Source of the DNA: Blasia pusilla | Taxonomy: Eukaryota; Marchantiophyta; Marchantiopsida; Blasiales | DNA: 64,000 bases | Direction: 5' to 3' | Assembly: GCA_050084515.1 (NCBI GenBank) | Contig: CM114271.1 | Location: 50,406,001-50,470,000 of the forward strand | Part shown: piece by piece, positions 21,546-32,841 of the stretch | Layout of the letters: the number at the start of each line of letters is the position of its first letter | How positions within the stretch are numbered: position 1 is the stretch's first letter | Notes under the pieces: model-generated | Seen by the model: only the letters and a program-made list of their open reading frames with translations | Database searches by the model: none | Told to the model about the DNA's origin: nothing | Program-made: the position numbers and the translations under genes

Positions 21546-22958
21546 CTAAATGACAGCGGGCGGCGGCCGGGGCACAATGTTCGCGAGCGTGGCCAGAGTC
21601 ACGGAGCCACCGAAAAGCTCAGTATCACGGCCTCGGAAAGACCAGTACTGGTCCACACTATCGCGGTAGTAAATCTCCACAATGGCGCAACAGCTGTCTT
21701 GGACAGGAGCGTAGGCGGCGCGTACGATCATGTCCTGCGGTCGGAACCGGAAATCCGGATCCCACCAGTGACAAGCCCAACCATTGAACCCCGCGAAGAT
21801 TCTGATCACTAGGTCTCCCGGTCGCGGCTGGAAGTCGGGCAGCCTCGCGTTGTACACGAGCAGCGCCGAGTCGTAGAAGAAATCCGGCGGCGCATGTAGC
21901 GGTCGGGACGCAACTCTGGCAGTGATGAACCACGGCGGAGTGCGAGCGCTTCGGTACACGAAGACCTCGGCCTGACCGCTTTGTACCCAATCCCAGCGGT
22001 CCTGAGACACGTGGAACTTGCCCATGCGAACCACGATGTCCCCCTCCATGAATCCCTCCATGAACCCGAGCATGGCGAAGAACTCGTCATCTTTGTAGAA
22101 CTGGACGTGGCCTCCGGGAACGAGAGGGTTGGCGTTCCTGAACCTGGAGGTGAGGATGATATCGCCCGGCTGAGGTCGGAAATGAGGGATCCGGGTTCCT
22201 GGTCTGAGGCGGTCGTAGTTGTCGCCGAATCCTGGACCCAGGGCGAGTGCTGCGTCGTCGTCGAGCCCATCCTGGTCTCGCACAGTGTCGTCGCGAGCCG
22301 GGGGCCCTGCGCGCGAGCGGCCCACCGTCGGATGCGTCCCGGAACTCGGGAAGAGTTCCGCCCGATTCCCATGATCCCAGATAGGAACAGACGGGAGGAC
22401 CCACGCTGTTGGATCCTGAAGGGATTTTCTAGCTGGTAATTGAGAAGAGACACTGTCGAGTTCGATCAAATCTATCTCCGGTGAAGCGGGCTCGTCGCCG
22501 CCGACGGCACGAGTAGTAGTTGTAGTTTTATTATCATGCGAGATGGCCTCGTTGACGGATCCGGTGGCTGCGACATTGCTGCCATTGATTTGCAGCAGCT
22601 GCACATGTTTTAGGATGTTGGAATCAGGGGACAAAAACCTTTCATCTGCGTATGCCAGAAGGACATCATCGTCCTGCATCCTCGCACTCGAAGCAAGTTC
22701 CGCTGCAGCTTTGAACGATGATTTACACCCATCGACTTGCGAATGCGCTTTCCCTGTAGAAGCTACGCTCTCTACCGGTTTCGATACTGCGACACCCAAA
22801 TTGTCGTGAACGATCAGCGGTGGAGCTGCAGCGGATACTGCAAATTCATCGAGAGTGCGAGAAATACAGCATGAATTCTTATTATCCGGAACGCCAGCAG
22901 GGGAGAAAAGGTCAACACTGCTTGTGTTGTATCGATGGTTCTCGCCCTCGTAATCCAT
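21546..22958 (-). CDS. Protein of unknown family with PGD-type repeats, 470 residues
   Basis: I do not recognise the family. The only ATG near the 5' end is at 22958. An upstream exon ending near 22977 cannot be excluded because the frame stays open a little further. The first 240 residues are Ser/Ala/Asp-rich and look disordered. The C-terminal half is compact and rich in aromatic residues, with four related motifs: FRPQPGDIILTSRF (about 260), MEGDIVVRMGKF (about 304), FQPRPGDLVIRIF (about 376) and FRPQDMIVRAAY (about 405). A Trp-rich block, GWACHWWDPDF, lies between the last two. No signal peptide or membrane segment is seen. Base composition is more GC-rich than the AT-rich flank at 14-21 kb, as is that of the KH gene nearby. 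Confidence 0.7.
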   Translation of the reverse strand: MDYEGENHRYNTSSVDLFSPAGVPDNKNSCCISRTLDEFAVSAAAPPLIVHDNLGVAVSKPVESVASTGKAHSQVDGCKSSFKAAAELASSARMQDDDVLLAYADERFLSPDSNILKHVQLLQINGSNVAATGSVNEAISHDNKTTTTTRAVGGDEPASPEIDLIELDSVSSQLPARKSLQDPTAWVLPSVPIWDHGNRAELFPSSGTHPTVGRSRAGPPARDDTVRDQDGLDDDAALALGPGFGDNYDRLRPGTRIPHFRPQPGDIILTSRFRNANPLVPGGHVQFYKDDEFFAMLGFMEGFMEGDIVVRMGKFHVSQDRWDWVQSGQAEVFVYRSARTPPWFITARVASRPLHAPPDFFYDSALLVYNARLPDFQPRPGDLVIRIFAGFNGWACHWWDPDFRFRPQDMIVRAAYAPVQDSCCAIVEIYYRDSVDQYWSFRGRDTELFGGSVTLATLANIVPRPPPAVI

Positions 22959-23236
22959 GCTGATGGGCTCCCACACTGAACTGGCCAGGCACCAGGGATC
23001 GAGAGAACCTACGAAGAGATTAACGAAACGCTAATCAAGTCCATCGAGAGTGCGAGCCTTCGAGCATGAATAATTAGACGGAAGGAAAAGGTCACAGTGT
23101 TGGCGTTGTATTGACGGCGCTGGCCTTGGCAATCCATGGCCGTGGGCTCCTACAGCCAGAACCCAGCCGGTGAAGGCCAGGCGGGCACTAGGGAGGGAGG
23201 CATGGAGATACGAAGACATTAACGACATCCTAATCC
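22847..23236. repeat. 195-bp tandem duplication covering the start of the unknown gene
   Basis: Unit 1 (22847-23041) and unit 2 (23042-23236) both begin CATCGAGAGTGCGAG and share the ATG region, a GTTGTAT block and the stretch GCACTAGGGA / GCACCAGGGA followed by TACGAAGA.ATTAACGA. Unit 2 keeps an ATG and a diverged N-terminal reading (MDCQGQRRQYN against MDYEGENHRYN), so it is a broken copy of the gene's 5' end. The units are clearly diverged. Confidence 0.75.
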
Positions 23237-23968
23237 GTCGACCGAACGTGCATGCGGCCCTTAAGTATGTACGAGAGCTCGTCATACCGACGCTAATGGA
23301 CGCAACCCTATGGGTTCGCCGCGCAACGCGTCCCTTCGTGACACTGGCACTTGGTATTACGGTGCATCAATTTGTTCACATGGTTCTGAATTTACGTACT
23401 CTTCCTGGGTGGACTCGGCGATGGACGAATAGATCGAAGTGTGGAGAAGACTGATCGATGATGTTGTGCTTCGATCCAGGTGGACCGAGATTGTGCTGTT
23501 CAATCGAAGCGCTCCACTTCAAGGAGTAACTTTCATGTCTGGATGTGAAAAGGCCTCGATTCCCTTAGTATCCATTCTCGACCAAAATGTTTCAACATCT
23601 GGGCGTACACGTGCAATCGAAGCCCTCCGATTCCTAGAATCGCTGACAGGCTAACACCAAAATTCGTCCATTTCAATAGTTAACGTTCTATTAATGCCAG
23701 ATTGCATCCGTGTCGGAAGAGCGAATTCAAAGGATATTGATTCGCTTCGTGGAGCGACTGACAGTTGAGACCAACCAAAGACCCCGGCTCGTATGGGTAG
23801 TATGCATGTTCGCGGAGATTACGAAGGAAATAAACGATTTGTAGTACAGGCATAAATGACTGACAAATCTTTACAGTTCCTCTGCGTCGGTTTTGCGGTT
23901 CAAGTACGATTACTTGCCTACGTAGTGGATGTGATACGTACGAATAAGGTCGTAACTGTACCGCAAAA

Positions 23969-24056
23969 CTCAGGAATGAGGCTGCTATAGTTTTCTACCG
24001 ATCACATCCACTCGCCGTGATGATCGGTAGAAAATTGTAGCGGCCTCATTCCTGAG
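23969..24056. repeat. Long near-perfect hairpin
   Basis: Arms of 36 bp (23969-24004 and 24021-24056) pair with only three mismatches around a 16-nt loop. Arms begin CTCAGGAATGAGG and meet at CTACCGATCA. It could be a small foldback element or an RNA precursor. No flanking target duplication was evident. Confidence 0.8.
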
Positions 24057-24300
24057 TGCGTGTTTCCGTACTCTAATTAATCTGATCTTTCTCATTAACA
24101 ACTGACGCACTCTTCAGCCACATTGCCTCGACCGATCGTTCTCGAGAATGCTCATCAGCGTCGTCTGAGGCCCTTCTGAGTCTCTTTGCGCCTCGTATGT
24201 CCGGACTTCGTACATCACGTGCTGATGATTGGTATGCTCGTTTTAACGAAACGCTAATTTCGATTGGTCTCCGAGTTACAGGGGACTCGTCTGGTCGAGT

Positions 24301-24617
24301 ACTGATCGACACTATTTCTCGTTCCACTCAATTTGGAGGTGTTCGAGTCGTAGTGTTAGCTCGACCTCCGCGTTTTGCTCCATGCCTCCAAAGAGATCAT
24401 CTCTTTCAGAATCTCTGTTTCACCGCTTCGTATGAGGAATGCAGCCATCCGGACTGCTATACTGATCTACACTATTTCTCGTTCTACTCCACTTGGAAGT
24501 GTTCGTGTCGTCGCATTAGCTCGATCTCCGCGTTAGTCTCCATGCCTCCAAATAGATCAAATCTTTTGATATCTCTGTTCTATCTTCGTTTGAGAAATGC
24601 AGCCATCCGGACTGCTT
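24301..24617. repeat. 160-bp tandem duplication
   Basis: Two units (24301-24460, 24461-24617) share ACTATTTCTCGTTC, CTCCATGCCTCCAAA and GCAGCCATCCGGACTGCT in register. Divergence is moderate. No protein motif is seen in either. Confidence 0.85.
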
Positions 24618-25684
24618 TCTCACAAAAACTTCGTGCTATTTCATTATATGTTGCACTCCCATTTCCAGACATCGAATCAGAAATGACATGAAACTTCTTA
24701 TTCTTCGCCGTATTTCATGGGAATTAGTCATCCAACCGCACGGGTTGCAGTTGACGCAGGTCTCTCGCTATTCGCCTGTGATTAAAGTTTTTACAGATCT
24801 TTGCTCCTAAACAGAAAACCCACATATACATTTGTCACTAAAACTCCATTTCAATCATATACGTCTTGTATCTTTGTCAATGCATACCTTCTTATTGATC
24901 TACACATCCTTTGGGAACTCCCAACTATATGGATTTTTGAAGTTCTCCCTCCATTCCGTGTCAGCTCTTCACCTGTTGCTCGATTTCACAGTACGTCCAT
25001 CACGGGCTTCACAAGGCCGTCGCTAGTTAAACTGGCGACGGAGAAGATCTGCGAAAGGAGCCACATGTTTGGCTTGGTCGAACTTGAGGCGGAACCCGGC
25101 TGCTCGGACAGTATAGCTACGCTCGAGTTAGTGGTGATCTTCTACTACAGTCGGCTAGAAATGGGGTACACGTAGATACACTCGCAACGGGCTTGATACC
25201 CCTACAGTTGAATATAGTCACTACAAAACGGTCAGCGGAAGTTACGCCAGTCATTATTTTCTGCAAGTGACTAAGACTGATAGGAAAGAGATCAGAGACA
25301 AAGCCAGATAGGAAGGAGACAAGAAAGTCCTCCTTTCCAGCTAGGAACTCCTGCAAGACGGCAAATCGAAACGTTACGGTTTCATATGTGCTCTGAAGCC
25401 GTAACGTTCCGCGCGCCAAATCAGGGCATGCGACGGTTGGGACCACACTGTATACAAATAGTATGCGAGACGCATGCGCACCTAAATTTGGAGAACGATA
25501 TTGTGAACGAGGTTGGGGCGGAAGCGGCCTCCGTGTGATCATGTCAGTGAAGTGTAGAGTGCAGTGACCGAGACGCACCCGCTAGTCTTCACGACAATCC
25601 GTAAGACGACTTCTCCAAGTTCGCGTGGATATATTCGACAGCATGTGATTTCTGTCGTCCAGATCCTCTTACCATACGAAGTCC

Positions 25685-25784
25685 TCGAGATTCCCACGCT
25701 ATGAACGGCGGGATTTTATGTGGAGTTGGCCGGTTCGAGATTCCCACGCTGTAAACGGCGGGATTTCATGTGGAGTTGGCCGGT
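25685..25784. repeat. 50-bp tandem duplication
   Basis: Two 50-bp units (25685-25734, 25735-25784) start TCGAGATTCCCACGCT and differ at only a few bases, so the duplication is recent. Confidence 0.9.
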
Positions 25785-26603
25785 TCAGTCCACCATATCC
25801 TACACGGATTTTAAAAAAGTGGGAGATTCTCTGGAAAAACCGGAAACATTCACTACAACTTGTGAAATCCGGGAAATCAGAAAACCCTTACTGCCAAGAA
25901 GAGTGGCCACTCTCTTCGCCCTTGAGAGGAGACCTCAGGAACAGCGGCTCCGGGGCAGAGGGTACGCACCTTTGTCAGCAGCTGGATTGCGCGGTTGGTC
26001 GGTGCCCCATGGTCTTGAAGAAACGATCGTCTCATTTCTGGTCGTGTCAGTCGATTCGTTAAGGGATCAGCGTTAAAACTCTTCAATTTCACGCTTTTGC
26101 GAGGAATCGGCACTCCCATCGTCCAGCGTCGAAGTGAGCGACCGAATGTGGGGTGTGTGGTGAGAAGACCTGTGCAACGTCTTGCGTGATACGCAAATCA
26201 TTGCCGGAATTATAGCTTGACTAGAACTAAAACTCATCCCTGGTGCAACTTCTTGCGCTCGTGCACATTTAACCGCATGGGATGGTGTTACCACACTGTC
26301 AAGAACTCGACCAATTGCTCGGTTAGATTGCTATTGACAGCTGTTCTCCCCATTTCGAAGGAGCCATAGATTTGATCCAGTGGATTAATTGAGTGCCGGA
26401 AAATTTGGGCCCACGGGATATACAGTCGAGAGTTGAACCGCACAAAATGTACGACTCCAAATAGGGCCGATGCGTTTCCTAAGACAGTTTCTTTTCCAGT
26501 GCACGACTATCAATCTGCTGCGACCCCTTCGAATCTTATCATAGAGTTCTAGAACGGGGATTCATGCCGCAAACGAGCTGCAGATGCTGAGGCCGATCCA
26601 AAC

Positions 26604-28112
26604 TCAATCGGCCATGAATTCTATGAGTTTCGTGGCCTCTGTGACTAAACTTTCCAGAAGAGGGAGAAGAATGACCATGCCGTAGTCGGAGCTGAGGTTG
26701 GGCTGCCTGCAGTAACTGTCCAGTTGGAGGCTGCGGATGCTAATCTTCCATCGACTGTGCAGTCTGACCTCGTCGAACGTGGCCGAAACCTCTGTTAAGG
26801 AGACCTGGAATCCATCTCGCTTAAAAATTTCCGAGTCCTTGTGTAGAACGGTGATCGGGTAGTACGTCTTTCCCGTCGATGGAAGCTCGATCGGTTCTTC
26901 TTCCCCCGTCCGCTTGCTCCAGCTCTCGTAAATCTGATCTTGCGCCCGCTCATCGAGAAAGGACACGCTTTCGCAACTCTTGAGCCGGAGCTCGAAATCG
27001 AGAGCTTTGTGATCATTCAAAAACGAAAGCACGGCGTCGTTATGCGGCATCTTATAAAACTGCACCATAGAATCCTCATGCACCTGCTCGACTCCCATAG
27101 ACTTTAGCCTGGAGATCTCTGCCCGGTCACTCATCTTCATCCTGAAGCTCTCGCTGGCGCAGGACTCTCTGTCCACCATTTGCGCGGTGATTATGTGACG
27201 GGAGTGCAAGCGCTGGTACCCGGAAACTTGCAAGAACTGCCTCGCCTGACGAATTGACTTGGAGAAGCAATAGCCGCTGAACAGCGGCCGCAGTCTCTGC
27301 TCCAGCACCCTCTCGTCCATATGCCGCAACGACAGTTTCCACATGGGCCCAGCATTCAAGTGCGTCCCGTAGTAAAACATTTTCCCAAGGCTGAGACCGA
27401 TCTTCATGTGTTCCCCGGAGGCCTCACACTTCTGCATGAGCAACAACAACCACGATGAAAGCAGAGGTTTGTAAACAGCCTGCTCCCAGGATCCCCGCAG
27501 CTCGTTCGCCCGCGATTTCTCCAGAAACTTCCGCCGATTGCTACTCCGCTCTTCCGCGAAGACGACAGGAGCGATGAAATTCGTGGCCGCAGCCTCCCCG
27601 GAGCTGCGTGAGTGGAAATAGTAATACATTCGCTCGTCGAAATCGTCGGGGAAGTTGCGGTGGACGAAGGAATTCAGGTGATTGGGTAGGTAAAACAGCG
27701 TCTTGTCTGGAGTCGCGAGCCGGAGGATCAGGGGGTCATCCGCTTGGGCATCCGGGGTTGGACCGAGTTGGTAGCATGCCAATTGGATATCAGGTTTCCT
27801 AGACCCCGCGAGGCTGCGTAGATGCAGACGGTTGATTTGAGCCGCGACCTTGGCGATGGCCTCCGCAGATCCCTCCACCTGCAGGCGCTGCTTGTTCTCA
27901 TCATCTACGCACTCCAGCACTCGCACTCTGGACACTCCAGGCATGTCTCTCAGAGCTTTGATCGTCCTGTGCGACTTCCCGATGATGTGCCCCAAAGATG
28001 ACTCCGGCACCTCCACGTGCGTCGCGTATCTACTGGCGGCAGCCTGCTCGTCTAGGAAAATGGACAACTGCGACCGGAAATCCCGTGCCAACGCATCGGT
28101 TGGGCTCCCCAT
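26604..28112 (-). CDS. KH-domain protein of unknown function, 502 residues
   Basis: Probably an RNA- or single-stranded-nucleic-acid-binding protein. The start is the ATG at 28112; the in-frame TTG three codons earlier is unlikely. A KH fold lies at about residues 35-95, with VEVPESSLGHIIGKSHRTIK, then VRVLECVDD and a helix ending IAKVAAQINRL. The GxxG loop reads GKSH, so the second Gly is replaced by His, which usually weakens nucleic-acid binding. The remaining 400 residues form one globular region (SLGKMFYYGTHLNAGPMW near 245, ISRLKSMGVEQVHEDSMVQF near 335) that I cannot assign. The frame is uninterrupted over 1.5 kb with no sign of introns. Product name beyond KH is not supported. Confidence 0.75.
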   Translation of the reverse strand: MGSPTDALARDFRSQLSIFLDEQAAASRYATHVEVPESSLGHIIGKSHRTIKALRDMPGVSRVRVLECVDDENKQRLQVEGSAEAIAKVAAQINRLHLRSLAGSRKPDIQLACYQLGPTPDAQADDPLILRLATPDKTLFYLPNHLNSFVHRNFPDDFDERMYYYFHSRSSGEAAATNFIAPVVFAEERSSNRRKFLEKSRANELRGSWEQAVYKPLLSSWLLLLMQKCEASGEHMKIGLSLGKMFYYGTHLNAGPMWKLSLRHMDERVLEQRLRPLFSGYCFSKSIRQARQFLQVSGYQRLHSRHIITAQMVDRESCASESFRMKMSDRAEISRLKSMGVEQVHEDSMVQFYKMPHNDAVLSFLNDHKALDFELRLKSCESVSFLDERAQDQIYESWSKRTGEEEPIELPSTGKTYYPITVLHKDSEIFKRDGFQVSLTEVSATFDEVRLHSRWKISIRSLQLDSYCRQPNLSSDYGMVILLPLLESLVTEATKLIEFMAD

Positions 28113-31100
28113 TTGCGCCAAATGGTAAATTCGCTGTCACATTCGCAGATCGTGTGCGCTCCTAGGATCAATTATGCGATCAATTGTTCAGGATTTCTTG
28201 TCGCAAAGGAAGAGATCATCATCTACCAGTTCTCAGGGCCCGAAGAGACGAGAGATTAGCAGCAAGAAAATTATAATACGGGAGGATAAGACAGAGAGCA
28301 AACCTTCTCATTTTCTTCTCAGCATGCGGGCGAAAGCCACAACAACAGCCACCGGAACCACAAAATGTCAGCTTAAGCGAATGCTCAGGATAGCTCGGCT
28401 GCAACCAGCTTCGGACAGCATGCACAAACGTACCAACTCGAACGTGGGAAACGTGAGAGGGAATTCCAGTGAGTCTGGTCAAATGGACGGAAGGCGGGAC
28501 AACGAAACGACATGAGAGCCAATATCGGGCAGCGTAGCTCTGTGTGCCGACATGAAGCCCGGAGTTCCTGCACAGAAAAAAGCCGGATTGACACCACCCT
28601 AGCCAAGCTGGCCGTCCATCCAGTGACCAGGAACTTAGAGCGCAGGCCTTGCAGCGAACCAACACGATGCGATAGCATTGGGAATCATATCAAAGTTAGA
28701 GCGAACGCGCCCGTAGGACCATTTACCCAGAGCCTCCAATTCCTATCTCCTCTTCAAATTTCGACCGCAAGTCTCACCGACATCGTCTCAACCGCCTCGA
28801 ACTCTCCTCCATCCCCTCTTACGTCCACTAAGCGCGGAATGAGTCGAAACGACTGAGAATGAGGTTCAAGATTGGACGGACGTACAAGATACTCGTCCGC
28901 ACGGAGTGTGAAAGAAACTCATCCGAGAGTGTTAGTTCACCGTTCAAATTTCGAGGATGAGAGATGTGCTCAATGTGCTGACGGGAGAGAGTTTGGGAAG
29001 GGAAAGAGAGGGAAAGATTTGGCGGCGCTCGTATCTGCAGCCTATGATGGGCTGACGAGCCCCAAAGGACCAACAGCACATAGACACATCGACACCTCCT
29101 GAGAGTAAGAGCGACCCTCCATGCTTCGCGGCTTAACAGATGGCGGCAGGCAGCCGTCCCAAGACGCGAGCAGCTTTTTATCTATTTCAAAACCTTCCCA
29201 TAGGGCCCGATTCCATGGGCCGAGGGCTATATGTGCGACGCTCGTAGATACGGCAGATATTTTGATACGGTCGGACGTGGCCGGCGTTCTTGGTTTTTGG
29301 CGGGGTCGATAAAATTTTGGCAACCACAACTTGTGGGCGTCGTCCCATGCCATCCGGTACCTTCCCCACCAATTTTTGATTGAAAACAGCTCGTGCAAAT
29401 TGGTTCATGGGTAGGCGTGATTCAATCCCTTGAGCCAGGTATTCGGGTTTCTTGTGTGTTCCGTTGCAAGAAATTTCTTTGTGGAGTCCGCAAACTTTGT
29501 TCGAGACGTCGACTATATTTTCAAAATTGTTACCTTTTCTATTCAATTCGGGAATCGGAGCCCTTTTCCAATAGGGTTCTAGTGAGGACTAGAGATTACA
29601 TTTACGGTTGCATTTCTTGCAATGGGGTAAGGTGATACACATTCACGTGAGAAAATAGAAACTCATTGAAATTTTTACAAAAATTTGGAGGACAAACAGT
29701 TTTGATGAAACCTAAAAGATGAAACATACAAAAATATTCCGACTATTTCACTACTCGGAAAATTATAAATTTTATTAATATAAAAATTATTAGAATTAGA
29801 TAATCTAATAATTCTCCTCCGTAAATCATATTATTTTGACCTCAAATCGGAACGAATAATCTTCTCTTAAAAAAGGGGGTCGAAAAAAAACGACCCTCAG
29901 CGGAGATCGTTCATATCATGTCAGACATTTGAATATGCCAGTGTGATATGTTGAAACTACAACTTTTTCCAGCTTTGTAGAATGCCTGCATGATGGAATT
30001 TCGCTCCTGTCGAGCGAGCGGGAGTCCCCTGTGTATGATGGAATTTCACCTCTGTGTGTTGTCCAGCGGGAGTGTGGCACGAGAACGAATGCCCTCTTGT
30101 GGCGAGTCCACCCCTTGCCATCACACTGACACATGGAGTGCCGCAGCCCGATTGGTTAGATTCAATCGGGCTTGAATCTATCGGACAGATTTAGAAGACT
30201 TTTGAGATCTGAAAAGGTTTGCCTCGAGATGCACTCGAAACAACTATCCATCTAGATTTTACAACATAGTTGGTTTTAAAACATAGATTGATCTCGACCA
30301 AATTTATCAAAATTTGAAGATCGTTGTGGTTCTAATCTAAAGTTGGTTTGAATTTTGAAATTGTCGTGTTTCTCCACGGTGGCTATGGCTCTAGATTGGT
30401 TTGTACTTGGTTCAATCGGGCTTGAATGGGCCCCGCTTGAATCTACCGGGCTTGAATGGGCTGCGCTTATCCGGCTTGAACGATCTTCCATCCGGATTTA
30501 ACACAAATTTAACACATGCAGATTTCCGTCCTTTTACATGAATTGATCGAACTCTTCGCCCCGAATGCGAATGGAAGAACGATGTTGAATTTCCGCTTTC
30601 ATCGTGAAAGTGTAAATTCAATATTCATGTTGTGCTTCGGTGGGACAACTCGCACACATAGCCCGAGGAGATTATTGGCTCTGCCCCGAGTGAGGTTAGA
30701 GTGACGAGGTTTGAAGATCCACCAAAAAGTGGTGAGGAGGAAATCGTGCGACGGGCGCCGCAGCAAGCCCCGATTGTGAGTGGAAGGACTCAGTCTGTAC
30801 GATGATTGAGTTGTGAGCAGGACTTCAGGTCAAACAGAAAGACCGATTCCCAAATGTTTTATTTCTTTCTGCACAGGAGGTGGGAGGGGGAGGGGGGACT
30901 GGTGAGATTGTGTGGATGTTCGAAAATGGGTTGGGGCGAGTGCAAAGACCCACTGTCAAAATTGAAGGGCATCTACAAGAATTTACGAAAAGGAAAATTC
31001 TCCTAGGACATGGTGGAGCTAAGACGCTCTTTACGCTTAGCAATCACAACAGTAATTTGCTCGATTTTTCCACAGACTGTCTTGTAAGTTGGATAGATCC

Positions 31101-32000
31101 TGGGAACTGTTTGAAAGCCCGAGGAGGAGAAACTAAATTGTCTCAAAAAGAGAATGCAACACTTTACCCAACCCCTAAAGTAAACTCAGATCCACCAAAA
31201 ACTAGGAGAATGCTGGACCACTATGTACGGCATGGTTGCCCGTTGAGACAACCCAGCAGGCTCCAAAACCTGATTCCCACAAGCTTTTGGAAATAGAACC
31301 CATACGACGTTCCACAACTGAGCAGCACCACACTGTCCTCAGGCTGTGGAAGGGATTCGTCGAGCTCAAATAGGCGAATAATGCCAGCTTGGTTCTGGGA
31401 GTGTTACGAGGGTTTCGTGCCACCTCCTGAAACGGTAAATCTACCAGTGAGAGGATTGTACATGGAAGGACAGCATGACAGGGCGGTGCTCTTCCAGAAT
31501 TTGTCAGACGAGAATTGATAGAGTTGGGATATCATGACGATAGCTATGATTACATGCATGGGAGGGAGGGGAGGGAGGCCTTGCGGAAGGAGGCAAAATT
31601 TGACAATGCAAACAGTCACGAATCCTTTTTCACATACAGTCACGAATCCTTTTTCACTTGCATTAAAATAAACCTGGAATTTTGTTAGCCTTGTTTGATG
31701 GAGTACACCATTCTTATGATGTTGAGTCGGCCTTGTTTCTACACAATGCAACTTGTTATTTGAATGATCCTATGCCACCGGGCAGCTATACTATAGAGAA
31801 GGTATTAACAACCTTTTCTCTTGAGAAATTGTTGTACTTGTATGAGTATTGATTTTAATTACTACAAATGTTTGCACCAATTGAGAGTTTACTACAATTT
31901 TTTGCATTATATAAATTTTGGTAGCTTCTATTTCTTAGCTTTGACTATCATACACGATCCTGTGACTCCTGGTCATTGCTAATGTTTCTTTTTTGATGAA
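28113..32000. other. Intergenic region
   Basis: Upstream flank of the KH gene, then non-coding DNA. No gene is supported. A short motif, CGGGCTTGAAT, recurs between 30160 and 30480. The stretch 29640-29900 is AT-rich. G-rich runs lie at 30880-30900 and 31560-31580. Many short overlapping open frames at 28.2-29.6 kb have no motif and overlap on both strands. Confidence 0.5.
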
Positions 32001-32025
32001 CATTGCATGCACTTAACATTATAGT

Positions 32026-32575
32026 TGCAGAATATATGGGATGTTACTAATTCATTGTTTGTTAATATAGAGGAAGAGCCATTTGAGACCCCAAATGGAT
32101 CGAGAAGGGATGTCTACCAATCCACCACCATCCTCTCCTCCTACTCAAGGTGCCCTCTGTTTTTGCCTTTCGCCTTTAATGTGTTTATGTATGTTTTTAC
32201 ATTAATGAGATGTTATCAATTCAAGTAATGACTTTTGTTGTGTTAATACACACTCGAGGATGTGCAACACCTCTGTAAGTAAAGAGGGAACATTGAAAAA
32301 AAGGAGCCTTGGTGTTGGGATTAGAGGAAAACGTCGAAGAAGGAGCTCTTTGAGCCAAGCTATGCAGTAACCCACTGATTCCATGGTTGATGTTGTAGAT
32401 CGTGGGCAAAGAGAGGACCTTGAGATGCAGAAATTGGAGTTACAAGTCCTACAACAGAATGTAGAGCAGTGAAACTTGGAATTAAAAGTCATGCAACAAA
32501 ATTCAGATGCTTTCACAATGGTCTCAAAAGCATTATCTCTTGTCATTAGTAGGAGTTCTGAAGGAAGAATTTGAG
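32026..32575 (+). pseudogene. Possible second ORF of a PIF/Harbinger element
   Basis: A decayed reading ends in a Gln/Leu-rich helix, QREDLEMQKLELQVLQQN, then LELKVMQQNSDAF. This resembles the C-terminal coiled coil of the Myb/SANT-like partner protein of plant Harbinger elements. Its tail-to-tail placement beside a Harbinger transposase supports this. No Myb domain is readable, so the call is weak. Confidence 0.35.
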
Positions 32576-32841
32576 ATAGTGAGACAAGTCACAATCTATG
32601 GTGCACATATGTAATCATACAACTTTATTGAAATATTGATATTATTATGGAGTTGTACCCATGACATGCTCGAAAAGAGCATCGCGATTTCTCTTTCCAT
32701 CATGTGTTACTTCATTGTTTGGGGGAAAGTTACCACCTCATGCAGCATGCATCCCTCCCAAGGAGGAGTCATCTATGAGACCATCAACAATAGGATCATC
32801 CCCCTCTATCATAATATTATGAAGAATACAAGCATCAAATA

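Larger units (their letters stand above)
23237..26590. other. Intergenic region between two genes
   Basis: No gene is supported. Short open frames lack motifs. The region holds a 36-bp-arm hairpin (23969-24056), a 160-bp tandem duplication (24301-24617) and a 50-bp tandem duplication (25685-25784). Confidence 0.6.

Noticed and set aside
21809-22453. Overlapping open frames on both strands within the unknown gene
   Set aside because: GC-rich coding DNA gives long shadow frames. The 470-residue frame is longest and shows internal repeats, while the others do not.
28174-29546. Several 100-150-residue frames upstream of the KH gene
   Set aside because: They overlap on both strands, have no motifs and no shared composition. 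A promoter or 5' flank is more likely.
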